64,000 bases of DNA, taken from assembly GCA_038025085.1 (NCBI GenBank), contig CM076154.1, positions 28,760,501-28,824,500 of the forward strand, read 5' to 3'. Positions within the stretch are counted from its first letter, which is position 1, and every line of letters starts with the position of its first letter. Position numbers and translations under genes: made by a program. Shown one piece after another: positions 1 through 11,866 of the stretch. The DNA is from Tetragonia tetragonoides. Taxonomy: Eukaryota > Streptophyta > Magnoliopsida > Caryophyllales > Aizoaceae. The notes beneath the pieces were generated by a model. That model saw only the letters and a program-made list of their open reading frames with translations, was not told where the DNA came from and ran no database searches.

Positions 1-299
1 ATGATGAAAGGATTGGATTTTGCTCGAACTTGGGTTGCGAGAATAATTGCTCTGATGATTAGCCCAGTTCATTTGAATTGACCACTGGAAGCCTTTTGTA
101 CAGGTGATCCAAACCAGTTGGACTCAATTCAATTGGAGTCCAAAACTGAGAGATAGGCCTCTTTGAACCTAAGGGCCAGAAAGGGAACCAAACCCATGAG
201 TCAACCCTTGGTCAAACAAGGGAACTCAGTCAATCCCGCGTGGACCCCCTCGAAAAAGCCTCCCCCGCACAAAAAACATGCCAGGCGCCTATGCAGGCA

Positions 300-530
300 C
301 ACCGCTCTAGGTCCAAGCGGCCACGCTGGGGCTCAAATGGTGGCCGCTAGGACAAGCGGCTGTGCCGCTAGGCCAAGCGGTTTGACCACTTGCCTTGCGA
401 CTAAGCCGCTTGGCCTGCCGGTTTGGCCGCTTGTCCTAGCGGTTTGACCGCTTGCCTTGCGGCTAGGCCTCTTGCCAAGCGGCTTGACCGCTTGGCCTGC
501 CGGTTTGGCCGCTTGTCCTAGCGGCTTGAC
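300..530. repeat. GC-rich self-complementary array in LTR-1
   Basis: Imperfect short tandem units built on CCGCTTG(G/A)CC and its complement (AAGCGG, TAGCGG), reading the same in both orientations. The block is far more GC-rich than its surroundings and lies about 80 bp upstream of the LTR TATA box. Comparable blocks occur at 13090-13250, 19560-19650 and 55020-55190. Confidence 0.8.
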
Positions 531-610
531 CACCTAGACCCTTTCTCGCGGACGGCAAATTTCGAGGCCCGTTCGATTTTCGTGCCAAATCCTGGCAGCT
601 CCCCCTCTTC

Positions 611-618
611 TATATAAA
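611..618 (+). promoter_or_regulatory. LTR-1 TATA box
   Basis: TATATAAA lies at the same relative position as the TATA boxes of the three other Tat LTRs (13313, 19728, 55259), just after the GC-rich array. It is presumably the U3 promoter of the retrotransposon. Confidence 0.55.
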
Positions 619-1154
619 CAAACCTTAGGATTCAGTTGAAGAGGTTGGTCTTTTTGGTGGGAATTTGAGAGTTGGTTGGGGTTTTCTCTCTCAAGGTTGA
701 ACATTCTCTCATATTATAAACCCTAAATTCTGATTGTACTCCTTCTTTAGGGTTAGCCTTAGTACCACAAAATAAACCTTCATACTTCATCAAGACCATG
801 AATTCAAGCAACATAACCCAATAAGTTCATTGTGAGCATACAGGTAATCCATCCTGAGGGTTTTCAATAATTTTTATTTGCTTGTTATTACTAAAGTTTT
901 TGGTTTATGTGATATGTACATGCATGGCGCGTTTTGAGCAAAAGGGCTTTTATTAAGCCTAAGTTTATGGATGAATGATGATTTTTAATTTATTACTTTA
1001 TTATGAATGGATTATGCTTGTTTTTGTGGATTGATGGATGATTTATGCATTTGTTCCTTTAAATTGCAGGTTTTAGCATATTGATCGTTTTAGCAATAAA
1101 AGCATGTAACTTGATAAATTGTTAAAAGTGGTCACATTAATAATGTTTATTCAA

Positions 1155-1511
1155 CAACAAGGATGCCAGCGAGATTCTACCGGGGTATTGGGGAAAGATG
1201 GTGGACCCTCAACCAGAAATTCCTTAAACCATCAAAAATTTCAATCTGATTGCAAATTCAGCTTCAGTGGAAGCAGCAAGCTACACGAATGCAATGCAGA
1301 TGTTCACCCAGCTGAAGGAAGCAAAGCAAATAATTCTAAAAATGTCATGGTGGGAGAGACCCATGATAAAAAGAAGAACTCACAACTTCGATCTGCGAGC
1401 TGCAACGAGATACTGGAAACACCCAAAACTCGAAGGAGCAATCGACTCGTGGAGTCCAAGAAATGGGGTGGCCCTAAGGGAGATACAGAAAATTCCAAAC
1501 ATTCCTGTTAA
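1155..1511 (+). pseudogene. LINE ORF1 C-terminal remnant
   Basis: An open frame (frame of position 1119) running from the LINE 5' truncation point to a stop at 1511, one base before the ORF2 start at 1513. The peptide is basic and polar and ends with a TPKTRRSNRLVE-like stretch. No zinc knuckle or RRM is visible in what remains. Its position directly ahead of the endonuclease frame is what identifies it as the ORF1 tail; sequence alone would not. Confidence 0.5.
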
Positions 1512-1512
1512 T

Positions 1513-4500
1513 ATGAAGATTTTCTACTGGAATGCAAGGGGGATTGGGAGACCCTCGTTTAGGAAGAACATCAACCTGTTCATCCAAAACCACCAACCTG
1601 CTATCATTATCCTTTCCGAAACCTGTGTCAGTGCCAAAAACACGAGCACCATCCTTAGAGGTTTACCTTTTGATAGCTGGGAAGCAGTTGAGCCTGTGGG
1701 ATTCTCCGGAGGCATTGTGATTATGTGGGATTCGAAGACTGTCCACTTTGAAACCACACATCGTAATGATCAGGGGATCCATGGTATCATTCAGGTAAAT
1801 TCTTCCAAATTTGTCATTTCCGCAATTTATGCTAAACCAAAATATGAACTTCGTAAAGTATTGTGGAATGACCTCACTAAATTTGCTGTATATATGGACC
1901 TTCCTTGGGTGATTATTGGGGATTTCAATGAATTACTCAGTGATCATGAGAAGTTTGGGGGAGCCCCTATTAAGAAGTATAGAGCTGATAGTTACAGGAA
2001 TTGCATGCTCAGTTGTAAAATGAATGATTTGGGCTTCTCTGGAAGTAAATTCACTTGGATTAATAAACAGGAACGTTGTTTGATCCAGGAAAGGTTAGAT
2101 CGGGCTTGGGACAACCCTGACTGGATTAGGCTATATCCTGAAGCGAAAGTTCATCACTTGCCCAGGCTTAAATCTGACCACAACCCTTTGTTGCTTTGCC
2201 TGCTAAATGACCCTCCCTCCCAAGCATAATCGTCCCTTTAGAATGGAATCTATGTGGCATGTTGAACCTTCCTTTTGTGTTCTGGTGAATGATGTTTGGT
2301 CTGCTGGTTCCTCTCTCCCCTACTGCATGAATAAGTTTGTGGAAAAAGTAAAAATATGGAACAAAAATGTTTTTGGTAATATTTTCAGGAAAAAAAGGCT
2401 TTTGCTTGCAAGGATTAAAGGATTGCAAGAATCTTTGTGTGATAATCCTTCTACCTTTATTCTGAATTTGGAAAATCAATTACAAATGGAATTGGATGAT
2501 ATTTTGGAACATGAGGAAGTTTTCTGGTTAATTAAATCAAGGATGAATTGGAACTCTGAAGGTGACAGGAATACTGAATTCTTTCATAACACTGTCACTA
2601 TTAGGAGGAAAAAAAGTCGAATTCATTCTATGAAAGATGAGGTTGGAAATGTGCTGGATACTCCTGAGGGGATTTATCAGCATATTACTGGATTTTTTTT
2701 CTAAGCTTTTCACCACTGAAGCTTTATCAAATGAGTTTAAAGGAGTGGATAGCTTTGATTTGGACCCTGACCTTGCCATTAATATTGCTAGAACCCCTTC
2801 TACATCTGAGATTAAGAAAGCCGTATTTAGTGTGGCTCCTCTTAAATCTCCGGGCCCTGATGGCATTCATGCTAGTTTCTACCAGAACATGTGGGATATT
2901 GTGGGTGACCATGTTATTTTTTTCATTCAGAATATTTTCATAACGGGCATGATCCCTGCTGATATCAATAACTACCTGATTGCCCTTATCCCGAAGGTTG
3001 AAAATGCTGAAGTCATCACCAGCTTTAGACCCTATAAGCTTGTGTGACAATATTTACAAGTTTGTGTCTAAACTGCTTGTTATCAGATTGAGACCTTTCC
3101 TGAACGACCTTTTGTCCCCTTTTCAAAACAGTTTTATTCGAAGTAGGGGAGGGGACATCAATATCACCGTGGTCACTGAAATTCTTCATTCTATGTCCTT
3201 GAAAAGAGGAAAAAAAATCTTTTTTTTGCTATAAAAATTGATTTGGAAAAGGCGTACGATAGAATTGAGTGGAGTTTTATCAGGGATTGTCTATGTTCTC
3301 TGAATTTTTGCAAGAAATCTGTGGATCTGATTATGAGTAGCATCTCTAGTTCTTCTGCTTCTATCTTGATCAATGGGGGGTGCACTCCCTCTTTTGAAAC
3401 TTCCAGAGGGATTAGGCAAGGAGACCCCCTCTCCCCCTACCTTTTTATTCTCTGTCTGGAATTTCTTTCTAAAATGATCATTGATGCTTGTGAGAAAAAA
3501 GATTGGGTTCCGTTTCAAGTAGGAAAGGAGAAGTTGGAAATCTCTCATATCTTTTTTGCGGATGATATCCTACTTTTTGGTGAGGCCACGGTGGGTACCC
3601 TGGAGACGCTTAAGGATATTCTTGATAACTTCTGTCATCTGTCTGGTCAAAAGATCAGTCTGGCGAAAAGTAAAATATTCTTTTCCAAAAATATTAAGGA
3701 TAACCTTAAAGCGGAACTTACTGATTTGATTCATTTGGAGCCTACTAATGACCTGGGGCTTTACCTGGGATTCCCCCTAACCCACACTAGGCCAACTCAC
3801 AGGAAGGTACAGTTCATTGTGGACAAGGTGAGAAAAAAGTTAGCTGGTTGGAAAACTCGGTACCTTTCCATGGCTGGGAGAGCTACCTTGATTAACTCCA
3901 CACTTAATTCGATTCTTAATTATTACATGCAAGTTTATCATCTGCCTGCTTCTACTGTGAGGGAACTAGATAAAATATGCAATAATTTTTTCTGGGGTCA
4001 CAATGAGAGGGAGAAGAAACTGCATATGGTCAACTGGAATAAAGTGACCCTTCCTAAAGACTTGGGTGGGGTGGGTATCAAGAGTAATCTCATTGTCAAT
4101 AAGGTTAACTGTGTAAAGAGAGCTTGGAATCTAATGAACAATCCTTCTAACTTAGCATCCCTGGTCATAAAATCTAAATACCTTGATGGTAGGAAAGAAC
4201 CTGTTCCTTTCTGCAGGGGTTCCCACATTTGGAAATCCATGGGTAAAGGTTGGGATATTTTTGTTGAGAACACTCAATGGATTATTGGGAATGGGAAAAA
4301 AACTTCTTTTTGGTTTGATGATTGGAGTGGTAAAGGATGTGTAGGAAAGAGATTTCTGGTCCCCTTTCTACTCTCTAACATAACCTGACTGTGGCTGACT
4401 ATTTGAGTGATAATGCTTGGAATTGGAATATTTTTTTCATGGTTTTACCTGACAAAGTTCTCCTTTGGATGAAAATTTTTAAAGGTTTTCAAAATCAAGA

Positions 4501-5598
4501 AGATTTTCCTATTTTTCTCCCTGTTGCTGCTGGTCTGTTTGACAGCAAAAGAGTGTACAATCTGTGCAATGACACTAACGTGGAGCACAATGAGCTTGGA
4601 TGGCTCTGGAAAATACCTCTCCCTCAAAAATCATCTTTTTCTTATGGCTTGCCATTCAAGATAGAATCAAACATGGTATTAACCTTGTTACCAGATTCAT
4701 TATCCCTGATGCATTGTGCCCTTGCTGTGGGCTATGTGACGAGGATACGTTCCATATTTTAAAAAATTGTATGTCTGCTGTGGATGTTTGGAACCAGTGC
4801 TCAGTCCCTAACACCTTTTGTAGAAGCTCCCTCCAACTCTAGCTAAAAGATAACTTGTCCAATACTACCTTACATGCGTCTGGTCTTCCTTGGAACTGTC
4901 TTTTTGGTTTCTTTATCTGGCACCTTTGGAAAAGAAGGAATAATAAGATTTTTGAGAACCCCATTCCTAGCCCCAATGTTGCCTACAAAATCATCACAAG
5001 TGCTGCTTGGGAATTTTTTTCGCTCTTACCCAACCCTGCTTTACCTAACAAAAAGGTTGTGATGAACTTTAGCTGGATTAGCCCTCCCGAGGGCTGGCTC
5101 AAGCTCAATACTGACGGATCACACTACACACACACTGGTAGCACATCCTGTGCAGGTATTTTCAGGGATTCAAGAGGAATTTGGCAGCTCAGTTTCCAGA
5201 AATGGATAGGAAATGCTAACGCCTTGCAAGGAGAAATGTGGGGGGCTCTACTTTGTCTCCAAATAGCGAGAGATAAAGGATGGAAGAAGTTGATTCTAGA
5301 AGTGGATAGGTCCACTGCTGTCCACATGCTTACCAGCAACACCATTCAAAAAAACTTTTTCACTCACATCACTACTGCATGCAGAGAGCTCATACAACAG
5401 TTGGAGGAAGTGCGGATTGCTCACAAGCCACGGGAAGTCAATCAAGTTGCGGATCAGCTAGCTAATGAAGCAAATACTAATCCTAATCTTTTTACTGCCA
5501 CTGTAATTTTGGACAGTCCTTCTAATGAGATTATGTCAGCCTATAAGCCGGATTTAAGGGGCATGCAATACCCTAGAATTTGTAAGCTTACGGGCTAA
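1513..5598 (+). pseudogene. LINE ORF2: endonuclease, reverse transcriptase, RNase H (broken)
   Basis: The ORF2 polyprotein would nick target DNA and reverse-transcribe the LINE RNA. It begins at ATG 1513 with an apurinic-type endonuclease: WNARGIG at the N-terminus, LSETCV, GDFNE near 1918 and SDHNPLL near 2173. The reverse transcriptase follows, with a SPGPDG motif near 2850, IDLEKAYDRIEW near 3237, RQGDPLSPYLF near 3414 and the catalytic FADD at 3555-3566. A CPCC-type zinc-finger region lies near 4720 and a plant LINE RNase H (LNTDGS near 5107, VDRS near 5300) runs to the stop at 5598. The frame changes near 2210, 2690 (T8 run), 3035, 3235, 4385 and 4625, and a TAG at 4840-4842 interrupts the zf/RNase H junction. 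Domain order is that of plant L1-type LINEs with a terminal RNase H. All catalytic signatures can still be seen, so the copy is decayed but not ancient. Confidence 0.93.
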
Positions 5599-5643
5599 AG
5601 AATATTTTAATTCTGATTTTAATTCAGCTGCACCAAAAAAAAA

Positions 5644-6107
5644 AATGTTTGTTCAAACCCATTAGTTAAAACTAGGAATTTGGACAAATTGAACCTTGTT
5701 TGGAACCGTAGCATTAATAATTATATTTAATCGATTAGTAAAGGCCGTTGTTGTTAAAGGGCGAGTTGGGTGCCTAACACCTTCCTAGCTCATACCTACG
5801 GCCCCGAACTCATTAATGAAGTCAATTTCTCCAATAGGGATTGGGGTGCACAGGAGTTGAGTTAACGTCTTTCTAGACTATCGACTTGATCTCCAAGGTT
5901 TCCAAATTACCTTAAAATTTGGTGGCGACTTCCGACAATCTTAATCATGTCCTTGGTACAAAAATCTCTATGTGCATGTACACTAAAAGATTCACGAAAC
6001 TCGATCACCCAACGCGCTCTCCCAGGCTGTCCGGAAAACCCGTCCCCCGAAAGGAGGGCTGAGGTAAGGCACGCGGAAAAGAGGGGAGAAAAGTACGGCA
6101 GCCTACA
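5644..6107 (+). mobile_element. Tat-type LTR (LTR-1), right part
   Basis: Continuation of LTR-1 after the LINE. It carries the block TGCCTAACACCTTCC (5771-5785), the CCCCGAACTCA motif and TTGGTGGCGACTTCC near 5920, all in the same order as in the solo LTR ending at 14319. The exact 3' end is uncertain. A terminal ...CTACA at 6107 is one possibility; the sequence there has diverged from the GTTCTTACA end of the other copies. Confidence 0.65.
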
Positions 6108-6225
6108 GAATGCTATGGGTCTCTCGTGCCCTTGTGCTCATGAACCTCAGATAGTTATAACGAAAATATGCTTAAATGGTTGAACAATAACCAAGTGGCT
6201 AATCGAGACTGGGATGCCTGCAGGC

Positions 6226-6810
6226 TAGAGATGTAACTGGATCGGATTCGGTGCGGATGACTCATCATCCGCTCCATCCGCGAAGTTCACACGCTCCGTC
6301 TGCTCGATCCATCACCCGCGAATCATCCAACCCAAATTTGCTCCATCCGTCACCTACGAATCATCTAACCCTAATCTGCTCCATCCGTCATCCGCGGATT
6401 AACGGATGGAACAAATGATAAACGGATTATAAATTGGTGATATTTAATAACATGTATTATTTGTAAAATATCTCCTAAATCAATATTTTTCCTCCAAGTA
6501 TCATACTTAAAACGTTCATACAACAAAAATACAAAATAAATAACTATAATATACTAATGTCATATATTAACCATGCAAGTCATACAAAACATAGATGATT
6601 TTTTAATTTTTTATCTTATATTAACTAAACAGATGGTAAATGGGTTCGCGGAGCAGGTTAGCGGATGAGAAAGTTCCATTCGAATCCAACCTGATCCGTC
6701 ACCCGCTCCATCCGTCATCTGCGAAAGAATCCATTTATTCAGGTTTTTATCCATATAGTCGGTTCAGGTGGATTTGATATCCGCGGATGATGAATCCATT
6801 TACATCCCTA
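6226..6810. mobile_element. hAT-type MITE with 8-bp target duplication
   Basis: A 585-bp element with terminal inverted repeats (TAGAGATGTAACTGGAT at the left; TAGGGATGTAAATGGAT read inward from the right) flanked by a perfect 8-bp duplication CTGCAGGC (6218-6225 and 6811-6818). TIR form and duplication length are those of hAT elements. Both ends carry many ATCCGTCATCCGCGGAT-like subterminal motifs in both orientations. There is no coding capacity, so it is non-autonomous. Confidence 0.9.
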
Positions 6811-7065
6811 CTGCAGGCTAATCAAGTGTGGGGAAGCTTGAAAAAATTATTGTTTTTGTAATCCACTCTGTTACATGTGTTGGATTCGAAAATAGAAAAT
6901 GCCCAAATCGTTACTACTTATCCAAAATAAATACACTGGAGGACTGGTTATTGTGTAGAGAAGCTCATGGATCACATTTCAATTTATCTTCCCACCACCT
7001 TGCCTAAATGGAACCACCAGTTGATACTTATCATTTGGGAATAACAAGTTTAATCGACCAAAGCT

Positions 7066-7301
7066 TCACTACTTTTTGGCTTCGGGATATAATGGAGTAA
7101 AGCAAAATGGCTCATAAAACTGTCGGCATTGCTTATTTATTATGATGTTGCCGTTGGTTGTCGCACTTCAGATCTCGGGTCAACGAAAACAGCTTCTCTG
7201 TGAGACTCTCACAGAGGTAAGGCTGCATACAACTGACCCTCCCTTACCCTGCCTAGGCGAGAGCCTCTTTCAAGGCACTGGGATAATGTTGATGTTGATG
7301 A
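7066..7301 (+). mobile_element. SINE retroposon
   Basis: A 236-bp insertion between direct repeats GTTTAATCGACCAAAGC (from 7049) and GTTTAATCAACCAAAGC (from 7303), one mismatch. The body contains the widespread plant SINE core (CTCGGGTCAACGAAAACAGC, then AGGTAAGGCTGC and a run of ACCCTCCCTTACCCTG) and ends in a short GTTGATGTTGATG simple repeat. Degenerate A- and B-box-like sequences precede the core. There is no protein coding. Confidence 0.75.
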
Positions 7302-7319
7302 AGTTTAATCAACCAAAGC

Positions 7320-8246
7320 CAAGATGAGCCATCAATAACCACACCAGCATAATGAGTTCCCCACCTTTGTTTAGCTCTACCATATGGGATCTTTTGCGAG
7401 CACCTCACAGCGGAGTAGCAGAGAAGTTCTACCCAAACCTTGGCTATTATTTCCTACTGCCTTTCGTGAAACATCTTGAGTTACTAGGCCAGGAGGCATG
7501 CATCATGCATCATGCATCATGTATCAAACAGCACAGAGTTATTTTTATCACAATTCTAACTTTTCAACTTCCTAACAAATGTTCCAACTCTTAACTCCCA
7601 TTATCTGATATAATTACCTCATTGTCAGTTTTCCGTGTTAGCTACATATTGCATTATATATAAAATAATAATTGAAATAGTGTATCATGTCTTCACAACA
7701 TTTCATCCAAAACATAGGTTTCTAAAGCATTCCTAGCCCTTCCATTCTCACTTTCATGATCTCTTTCGTATTACGACAGACATATTTGGTCAATAGAACT
7801 CACATAGTTATAAATTACGAACATCCACGAGATAGGTCGACACTAAGGCATAACAATTCCCTATTTCTCTTCTACGGAAAAAATTCCCAAGTTGAGGAAG
7901 ATATTTCATTTCAAAAAAAATTTGCATAAAAGAGGAAAAAGGCAATAGCACAGAAGTAATCGTATCACTAAAGACAATGTTACCATAGTTGAATCCAACC
8001 ATACAGTACGGGAGGATGAGACACAAAGAGGTCATAGAATGTGTTAACCCGATGAAGCAAACTAATTTTTTACTTGAATGCGCCAAACCCAATGTCAAAT
8101 CACCAGCAAAATCTATTTTTCCTCGCTCAGTAGCCATAGAAATCAGAATCACTAAACAATATAGTGAAAAATTGAAAATTATGTGAGGTTCAATTTAGGG
8201 GCTAATCCAACCTTTTTGAACCCTCTATACATAAACAGACTAACGG
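7320..8246. other. Non-coding interval
   Basis: AT-rich sequence with no recognisable gene. It holds a small CATGCATCAT microrepeat (about 7497-7522). A 115-codon minus-strand frame at 7808-8152 resembles no family I know and lacks supporting signals, so I do not call it a gene. Confidence 0.5.
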
Positions 8247-8480
8247 CAGCTACATTTACACTAGCTTAGTCCAGTAGATAATCAAACTGAAAATAATGCA
8301 AGGCAAAACTTTGTTGAAGCCTAACGTACTCAACTCATAAGCATACCCACAATACTTTTATTGCACACAGCAGCTACACATACACAAACTTAGTCCAGTG
8401 CATAATCAAACTGAATAATTGCAGGAAATTTTTTTACCCAACGCTAATGTACTCAATTTACAACAAGCATACTAACAAAG
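8247..8480. repeat. Two-copy imperfect tandem duplication, period ~124 bp
   Basis: CAGCTACA...CTTAGTCCAGT...ATAATCAAACTGAA...TGCA begins at 8247 and again at 8371, with substitutions and small indels. This is an old local duplication in non-coding DNA. Confidence 0.75.
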
Positions 8481-8599
8481 CATAACATTGCAGAAGTACA
8501 TGCAAATTACAACATCGTTCAAAAGTCAAAAAAAGGAAAATTCAATTGTAAAATTGATGAGAGATGAGAGCACAAAAAGAAAATGCAAGAACTAAATTA

Positions 8600-9160
8600 G
8601 ATACCTTTAACAATCTTGTTTCTTTCAGATTCTCAAAATCCTTCCAATTCCCAAAGCTCAAAAGAAGCCCTGTAGCATCCAAAATAAATAAATACAAAGA
8701 AAGGACAAAGAAACTAGACTAAAAATCGACACTTTCTCACTGCAAATTGCAGCATTATAAAAACCCACAAATTAGAACAACATACAGATGATTCTAAACC
8801 AAACCCACCTCAAAATTATCGTTAGAGGTGAGAAACTAGACAAAGAAAGCACAACAAAATTTTAAAAAAACAAATCACACCAAAATGGAGAAGAAGTGAA
8901 GAAATGGGAAAACAAAGACTGATCAGAGAGATTTATGTTAAGGGCAAAGAAATTACCAGCATTTGGCGAATAAGTAAATGGGATTTGAGAGGAGAGAGTA
9001 GGAATGACACACCCACAAAAGAAGGTTCAGGGTTTTGGGAAGAGAAAAATGAAGAGTGAGAGGAAAGAGAGGGAAATTGAGAGGTCTGACCAAATTTCTC
9101 TCTCCTCTACTACAAATTTTCCCAGCTTCACTCTGTACTGAAATTACTCGACTGAATGTA
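8600..9160 (-). other. Possible 5'-UTR-like segment of an unidentified minus-strand transcription unit
   Basis: Read on the minus strand, the stretch from about 9160 has the pyrimidine-rich CTCTCTCC composition typical of plant 5' leaders, followed by a donor-like CTG/GTAATTTC near 8957 and further donor- and acceptor-like sites to about 8600. No coding exon that I can identify follows. It may be a gene remnant, a captured leader or chance. Confidence 0.2.
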
Positions 9161-9240
9161 CCGAAAAAAATGAGGTTTCTGAGATGTCTTATTTTTCAAT
9201 TGTCACCATTAACAGCCATTGGATTGACCGTTAAATTCTA

Positions 9241-10036
9241 AATAGGGGCCAAGATAAAAGGGTGAACAAATTCGTTTCCAATTTTTGCACGTGGAATTGC
9301 AAAAAAAATTTTATTTTTCTTTTAACTCCAAATACTTTTATAGTTTTCTAGACTCTAGTTGAGCACAATTTAGTAAAGAATTTTGTATCAGAAATGTAAG
9401 AAATTCTTCAAAGTTTGTCATCAAAGGATAAATAAATGGAAGAAGTATTTGTATATACAGTACTTTAAATTTTGGCATTAATCGGTTATTGATATTTAAG
9501 ATTTATTATCAGTGCCATACGGAATTCGTGAACGAAAGAATATGTTGATTTCCAATAACAAAAAAAAAAATAGTGCTATTGCGTGTGATTCGAATGAATG
9601 ATTTGTTCGAACTAATGCGCTATGCCTATAAAATACGTGCACAAAGTTAAGAATACACCCCTTATTGTTAGTTTTTCAATTACTATGGATTGTACTTGAC
9701 TCCTGAATGGAGTCATTAACATTTCAATTAGAAATTTTATTTTAGCTACATGCTATTTGTGACGTTCGATTCTAGTGAATTCCTTACAACTTTGAATTAT
9801 TCTTTTCCCTCCATTTCTCATGAAATCATACTTATTTCTATCAGTTCATCATCTCCTTAAGGATCCACTTTCTGATTCTTGAGGAGAAGATTGTGTTTTA
9901 GCTAAAATCAACTTTAGTTGGACCTACCTCGCACATATTCGAATATCTTATTCAATAGAAACCTACATTGCTCTCCCTTTTAAGTGAATTCAAGATTTTA
10001 TTAGTTTATTGACTTGAATTTGATATTGGCATCAGA
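9241..10036. other. Non-coding interval
   Basis: AT-rich, no reading frame, repeat or terminus that I can support. The left end of the CACTA element recognised at 10037-11866 was looked for here and not found. Confidence 0.5.
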
Positions 10037-10300
10037 TTAATTTGTTGGGTCTTTGTTCATCACCACCTTCAATGTTTTATAATCCTTTTCTTTGGGGTAA
10101 ACCTTTATTGCTTGTTGGAAGAGTAGTAAACCACTAATGAAGTCAAGTATTTCCAAATAAAACAAGAGCAAAATTTGGGCACCCTGATAACTTCGTTGTT
10201 GCTGGGCAAACTCAATAAAATCTGACACCCCCTTAACAAACTCTTCCCTAAGCCATTTCCTATCAAACCTTTCATACATCCAATTCCGAACCGCTCTCAT
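10037..10300 (-). pseudogene. CACTA transposase-associated domain fragment
   Basis: An 87-residue frame beginning MRAVRNWMYERF and continuing with REEFVKGVSDFIEFA. This resembles the short N-terminal 'transposase-associated' domain placed ahead of the TNP2-type transposase in plant CACTA elements (a WMY...R...G...EF..GV..F..FA pattern). The cysteine pairs that normally follow are not in frame, and no catalytic transposase segment is seen to the left. The frame lies in the correct orientation relative to the CACTA terminus at 11866. Confidence 0.55.
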
Positions 10301-11866
10301 AATTACTGCACTAGTATTTTTTTATACATATAAAACAAGAGTTAACTAGATAAAACAATGACCAATTGGAGCATTTGCTAGACTAAATGATAATAAGAGT
10401 TATCAAACAACAAAATATAGCGATATCAAACAAATGAAACATAGAATTGGGGAACTAAATACTCAAATTCAACAGCAAATATGCCATTTTTATCAAATTA
10501 CAGCAGATTAAATAGAAAATTACAAAAGCAAATTAAACACTAAATTACAGCAAATTAGAGCAAGCAAAATAGAAAATTACAGCAAATGAATATCCCACAC
10601 AGCCATAGCAAATCAAAGAAACAAAAGAGTTAGACATTGCTTTTAGATAGCAATCTAATTGAATGGCCTCTCTAGCACTAGGGCTCACTTTAATCCTTTT
10701 ACAACACTAATTATATAGCAGGATAAAAACTACTTTGGAATAGCAAAGAAGGTGCACGCCTTTTACAAGGAAGCCAAACTCCACATTAATTTGGATTAAG
10801 TCCACTAGCAACTGCAATGTCTATTCATTTCTGAACTGCTATAAATTCTCAAGTGCAAAGGCAGGAAGATATGAGAAAAGAGAACAAGTACATACTAATA
10901 GAAAGTTACAGGCAGTCCAACAAAAAATCAACCAAACAAATTTCAGCCAATTACAACATAAATCAATAGCAAATTAAACATCAAACTACATAAAAAAAAC
11001 TACATAGCTAATTATACAGTAAATTACAGCAAATTGGAGCAAGTTAAACACCAAATTACAGAAAAAAAATTACATAGCTAAGTAAACAGTAAATTACAGC
11101 AAATTGGAGCATGTTAAACACCAAATTACAGCAAATTTCACTATCCAAAATCAATTAACCAGAAAATTAAACATCAACATTCGAAATTAAACAGAATTTA
11201 GCAAGAAATTTGAGAGGGGGAAATAGAAGTTTAGACTTAGGGTTTACCTCTTGCAAAATGTTTGAAATCAAAACCATAACCTTCAAAACCTTTGAGCTCC
11301 ACGATTTGAGAGAGAAGTTTAGGTAAGGGTTTAATCACAAGAAAAACTCCATGATTTGAGCTCCATGATTCACCAGGAATAAAATGCTAGCAAAAATCAA
11401 ACTATATACTTCACGATTCACAACTTCAAAATCCTAGAAATTGGGTGGAAAGATGATTTTCTCTCACCACGACTTTTGTTTATTTGGGGTTACATTACTA
11501 GGAAATAGGAATCGAACGAAATCCTTATCACAACTGTGAGAGGAGAGAGAATTGGGGAAGGAGAAGGATTTGGGGATCGGAGAAGGTGAGAGAGGGACTG
11601 TGGAGGAGAGAGAATTGGGGGAGGATAGGAAAACGATGATTTTTTTTTCTTTTTGCCGGGAATAGTACCGCTGAGCCAAAGTGAAGTTTTCTCTTTTCAA
11701 TTTTTTTTAAGCAATTTGCGTCTGCTCAGCAACAGTTTTTAGAGTAGACGTAAATTTGCAACTGAATTGCATCCTCCATTGTTTTCAGATGCAAATATCA
11801 AATTTTGCGTCTACCTTCGATTTTGGACGCGAAAAGCAGACGCAAATCCCTTGTTTTCTTGTAGTG
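10037..11866 (-). mobile_element. CACTA (En/Spm) transposon, 5' end and leader
   Basis: The right boundary is the CACTA terminus read on the minus strand: CACTACAAGAAAACAAGG ending at 11866, followed inward by subterminal repeats of TTTGCGTCTG type (11710-11850). Inward of that is a long leader with many AAATTACAGCAAATTA repeats (10440-11160), then the start of a transposase-associated reading frame at 10300. The left terminus is not found, so the element is truncated or deleted beyond about 10 kb. Confidence 0.75.

Larger units (their letters stand above)
1..1154 (+). mobile_element. Tat-type LTR (LTR-1), left part, split by LINE
   Basis: Left portion of a Ty3/gypsy Tat-like long terminal repeat. 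It shares its layout with the LTRs at 12279, 19218 and 54710: a GC-rich array of CCGCTTG-type repeats (about 300-530), a TATA box at 611-618, then an AT-rich stretch containing a GGCGCGTTT-like motif. The first bases (ATGATGAAAGG) match position ~45 of the LTR at 19218, so the true LTR start probably lies about 45 bp upstream of the window. The LTR resumes after the LINE at 5644. Short reading frames inside it run through the repeat array and are not genes. Confidence 0.75.
1155..5643 (+). mobile_element. L1-type LINE retrotransposon inserted in LTR-1
   Basis: A 4.5-kb non-LTR retrotransposon bounded by a 13-bp direct repeat, AATGTTTATTCAA at 1142-1154 and AATGTTTGTTCAA at 5644-5656 (one mismatch), with an A11 tail at its 3' end. 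Outside the duplication the sequence rejoins the interrupted LTR. The element is 5'-truncated inside ORF1 but keeps the whole length of ORF2: endonuclease, reverse transcriptase, zinc-finger-like region and C-terminal RNase H. Several frameshifts and a stop make it inactive. Confidence 0.93.

Noticed and set aside
163..533. Reading frames over the GC-rich array near the left edge
   Set aside because: They lie in a retrotransposon LTR and encode only the repeated PLGLAA/KPLGQ words.
7808..8152. 115-codon minus-strand frame
   Set aside because: No recognisable domain, no splice or promoter context strong enough, length possible by chance in this composition.
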